From: Hydrogenophaga sp.
GTDB lineage: Bacteria > Pseudomonadota > Gammaproteobacteria > Burkholderiales > Burkholderiaceae_C
Direction of reading: 5' to 3'
Length of the DNA stretch: 64,000 nucleotides
Assembly: GCF_030651625.1 (NCBI RefSeq)
Contig: NZ_JAUSCF010000023.1
Location: 62,001-126,000, forward strand
Both the position numbers and the translations under genes were made by a program. Positions 61,779 through 64,000 of the stretch are shown here, piece after piece. A model generated the notes under the pieces. The model worked only from the letters and a program-made list of their open reading frames with translations. It did no database searches and was not told the DNA's origin. Each line of letters opens with the position of its first letter. Position 1 is the stretch's first letter.

Positions 61779-62450
61779 ATGAGCGCCCATCCGTCCGAAT
61801 CCACCTGTCACCCCTGTGGTGACACCCCCGCCCGGCCACAGACCATCGTGGTGCTCGGCATCGGCAACCTGCTCTGGGCCGACGAAGGTTTTGGCGTGCG
61901 CTGCATCGAAGCGCTGCAACGCCGCTTCGAGTTCGCCGACCACGTGTCGCTCATCGACGGCGGCACGCAGGGCCTGTATTTGATCCAGCACGTGCAGGCG
62001 GCCGACGCGCTGCTGATCTTCGATGCCATCGACTACGGCCTGGAGCCCGGCACGCTGAAAGAAGTGCGCGACGATGCCGTGCCGCGTTTCATGGGCGCCA
62101 AGAAGATGAGCCTGCACCAGACCGGCTTCCAGGAAGTGCTCTCGCTCGCGCAGCTCACCGGCAAGTACCCGGCCCAGGTGCTGCTGATCGGCTGCCAGCC
62201 GCAGGAGCTGGAAGACTACGGCGGCAGCCTGCGCCCTGTGGTCAAGGCCGCGATGGAAGAGGCGCTGGCCCTGGGCGTTTCCGAAATCGCGCGCTGGGGC
62301 GGCGAGCCCGCGCCGCGCCGCACGCCGCTGGGCGAGCGCGAGGCCGTGACCATGGACGAACTCGCCCTGGCCGCCTACGAGACGCAGCGCCCAGCAGCCC
62401 AAGAAGCTTGCCGGATTGGCGACGACCGCTTCATGCCCAAGGAAGCCTGA
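61779..62450 (+). CDS. hupD: Hydrogenase maturation endopeptidase
   Basis: A 223-aa HyaD/HoxM-type protease. Ni-binding residues appear in GIGNLLWADEGFGVRCIEAL, the aspartate in LLIFDAIDYGLEPG and the histidine in MSLHQTGFQEVL. It removes the HupL tail after Ni insertion. N- and C-terminal extensions of about 20-40 residues are somewhat longer than usual. Confidence 0.94.
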   Translation: MSAHPSESTCHPCGDTPARPQTIVVLGIGNLLWADEGFGVRCIEALQRRFEFADHVSLIDGGTQGLYLIQHVQAADALLIFDAIDYGLEPGTLKEVRDDAVPRFMGAKKMSLHQTGFQEVLSLAQLTGKYPAQVLLIGCQPQELEDYGGSLRPVVKAAMEEALALGVSEIARWGGEPAPRRTPLGEREAVTMDELALAAYETQRPAAQEACRIGDDRFMPKEA

Positions 62451-62453
62451 GCC

Positions 62454-62759
62454 ATGTGCATCGGCATGCCCATGCAGGTCACGTCCACCGAGCCCGGCCA
62501 CGCCTGGTGCGAAGGCCGCGGCGAGCGCCGCCGTGTGACCACCGCGCTGGTCGGCCCGCTGGAGCCGGGCGACTGGTTGCTGGTGTTCCTGGGCGACGCG
62601 CGAGAGCGCATCGACGCCACCCGCGCGGCCGAAGTCAACAGCGCGCTGAACCTCGTGCTCGGCGCCATGCAGGGCTTCGAAGCCAGCGGCGACGCGGGCT
62701 TTTCGTTGCCCTCCCAGATGACCGCCGAGCAGTTGAAACAGCTGTCCGGCCAGACCTGA
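62454..62759 (+). CDS. hupF: HypC/HupF-family hydrogenase chaperone
   Basis: A 101-aa protein with the N-terminal MCIGMPMQV, whose cysteine (Cys2) binds the iron centre or the large subunit. It resembles HoxL/HupF, specific for membrane-bound hydrogenases under air. It lies three bases after hupD. Confidence 0.92.
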   Translation: MCIGMPMQVTSTEPGHAWCEGRGERRRVTTALVGPLEPGDWLLVFLGDARERIDATRAAEVNSALNLVLGAMQGFEASGDAGFSLPSQMTAEQLKQLSGQT

Positions 62760-62781
62760 ATTTCCACACACAGGAGACCCC

Positions 62782-63282
62782 ATGAATACCGCCACAGAAA
62801 CCCCCAGCCGCGCCTTTGCCCTGCCCGTGCCCGACACCAACCCCGCGCCCCCGCTGGTGATGCGCCTGGCGCGCGACTTCGGCGCCGCCTGGGTGGATGA
62901 GACCACGGTGGCCGCGTGGAGCGCAGGCGGCAGCGACCGCGTCGTGCTGCTCGCCGGCGACCCGGTGCGCTTTCCCGAAGGCCAGGACGTCGCGGCCGTG
63001 TTGCCCGAACTCATGAAGAGCTTCGCCAACCGCTTCCAGATCGCCGTGGTGCCGCGCGACCATGAAGACGCGGTGGCGCGCCGCTACGGTTCGCAACGCT
63101 GGCCCACTCTGCTGTTCTTCCGCGACGGCCAGTACGTCACCGCCATCGCCGGCATGCAGGACTGGGACGTGTACCTGAACGGTGTGGCCGCCGCGCTCAC
63201 CATGCCACCCTCGCGCCCGCCCACCATCGGCATCCCGGTCGTGAGCCAGACCGGTGCGGCCACTGACGGCGGCTGCCATTGA
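62782..63282 (+). CDS. hupG: HupG/HyaE/HoxO-family hydrogenase accessory protein
   Basis: A 166-aa thioredoxin-fold protein (VVLLAGDPVRFPEGQDVAAV, VARRYGSQRWPTLLFFRDGQ) lacking the CxxC pair, as HyaE/HoxO do. They hold the small subunit precursor during assembly of O2-tolerant enzymes. CAGGAG precedes its start. Confidence 0.9.
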   Translation: MNTATETPSRAFALPVPDTNPAPPLVMRLARDFGAAWVDETTVAAWSAGGSDRVVLLAGDPVRFPEGQDVAAVLPELMKSFANRFQIAVVPRDHEDAVARRYGSQRWPTLLFFRDGQYVTAIAGMQDWDVYLNGVAAALTMPPSRPPTIGIPVVSQTGAATDGGCH

Positions 63283-63307
63283 ACCGTCAGACCACCCAGG
63301 ACACCCC

Positions 63308-64000
63308 ATGAAAGACTTCCCCATCCCGCTCGTCGCCCTCGGCCCGGGCACCCAGTCCGAAGACGAGTTGCTGGACTACCTGCCCATGCCGAAAGACATG
63401 GACACCTACCGCCCGCCGTTGCTGCCCGAGCCCGAAGAGCTGGCCGGCCGCGATGCGGCCCGTGCGGTGCTGGCCCAGGTGCTGGCGTTGCTGGACCGCA
63501 CGGCCGAACGTGGCCCGGGCGGCCAGTTGTCGCTGACCGCATTGCCCGCGGCCGACCTGCGGCTGGTCAACCAGATCATGGGCGAGGGTGAGGCCAGCGC
63601 CCTGGTGCGCGAGGAAGACGGCGCGCTCGAAGTGCGCATCCAGGAGTCGGTGCTCGCGGGCGTGTGGCGTCTCATCACCTTCCGCACCGTGGACGGCGAG
63701 CGCCGCCTGATCGACGACGTGATCGAGGTCGGCCCGGTGCCGGCGCTGCTGCGCGCCATCGCGGTGGACGACGTGTGGCCCCAGGGCGCCCAGCCGCAGT
63801 GGGCCGGCCCGCTGCCACCCAACGTGCAGAACGCGCCCCTGCTGGTGGAAGAAATCCGCGACCAGGTGTCTGGCTGGAAGCCCGGCCAGACCCCGCACGT
63901 GGTCAACCTCACGCTGCTGCCGGTCACGCCCGAAGACATCAGCTTTCTCGACCACCACCTGGGCACCGGCCGCGTGCTGATGCTGTCACGAGGGTACGGC
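63308..64000 (+). CDS. hupH: HupH/HyaF/HoxQ-family accessory protein, partial
   Basis: 231 codons visible; the 3' end is beyond the window. The start MKDFPIPLVALGPGTQSEDE and EDELLDYLPMPKDMDTYRPP match HyaF/HoxQ, which act with HoxO on the small subunit. The end LDHHLGTGRVLMLSRGYG runs into the C-terminal domain. It follows hupG by 25 bases. Confidence 0.92.
   Translation, partial: MKDFPIPLVALGPGTQSEDELLDYLPMPKDMDTYRPPLLPEPEELAGRDAARAVLAQVLALLDRTAERGPGGQLSLTALPAADLRLVNQIMGEGEASALVREEDGALEVRIQESVLAGVWRLITFRTVDGERRLIDDVIEVGPVPALLRAIAVDDVWPQGAQPQWAGPLPPNVQNAPLLVEEIRDQVSGWKPGQTPHVVNLTLLPVTPEDISFLDHHLGTGRVLMLSRGYG

Noticed and set aside
60510-63029. An 839-codon open frame antisense to hupC, hupD and hupF
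   Set aside because: Shadow of the real plus-strand genes, with no ribosome site or domain.

Overview
The window is high-GC DNA (roughly two thirds G+C by eye) from what looks like a betaproteobacterium of the Comamonadaceae, close to Hydrogenophaga, Rhodoferax or Polaromonas. Three things point that way: protein families typical of that group (SWIB-domain protein, ribbon-helix-helix regulator beside a PHB-depolymerase-like esterase, orphan HigA in a hup cluster); short C-rich/G-rich palindromic repeats after stop codons; and an O2-tolerant uptake hydrogenase beside a lithotrophic sulfur locus. No rRNA, tRNA or CRISPR array was seen, so the genus is an inference.

Layout. 1-10 kb: a partial MipA/OmpV porin with a (CTG)21 tract upstream, then a phosphorelay set (REC-kinase, 2113-aa CHASE/PAS hybrid kinase, single-domain regulator) and a LivK-type binding protein. 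10-17 kb: RHH regulator with a 42-bp palindromic operator, PHB-depolymerase-like esterase, chemoreceptor, Rnk-like protein, SWIB protein and three small lipoproteins in lower-GC DNA. 17.7-24.6 kb (minus strand): soeABC for cytoplasmic sulfite oxidation, followed by a TauE-type exporter, a membrane protein, a small ORF and a CMD-Rieske fusion. 24.9-26.8 kb: a NarXL-like two-component pair. 27-40.9 kb (minus strand): a complete oxidative dsr operon in the order dsrABEFHCMKLJOPN, a cysteine-free dsrC paralogue, dsrR and cobA. 41.2-46.8 kb (plus strand): a divergent accessory operon encoding a 75-aa protein, a Cas6-like protein, another cysteine-free DsrC-like protein, an unknown protein, a TauD-type dioxygenase, a ferredoxin-flavin reductase, an S24-like protein and two small unknown proteins. 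47-50.5 kb: tusA-dsrE2-yeeE diverging from a FadL-type porin. 51-56.3 kb: LysR regulator, DUF2007 protein, GMC oxidoreductase, a hypothetical protein and an ammonium transporter. 56.8-64 kb: the hup operon (S, L, E, C, orphan higA, D, F, G, H-partial) behind a sigma54-type promoter.

How it works together. Sulfur enters through YeeE-type transport and is relayed by TusA, DsrE2 and DsrEFH to DsrC. DsrAB oxidises it to sulfite with DsrL and the DsrMKJOP membrane complex, and SoeABC oxidises the sulfite to sulfate. CobA and DsrN supply amidated siroheme. The hydrogenase offers a second inorganic electron source.

The most interesting signals are: (1) a strongly conserved promoter box of about 40 bp with identical internal spacing in front of soeA, tusA and the Cas6-like operon (its palindrome also faces dsrA), which suggests an undescribed sulfur regulon; (2) a Cas6-family protein with no CRISPR array, in an operon whose probable 5' leader carries a perfect 24-bp hairpin; (3) three DsrC paralogues of which only one keeps its redox cysteines.
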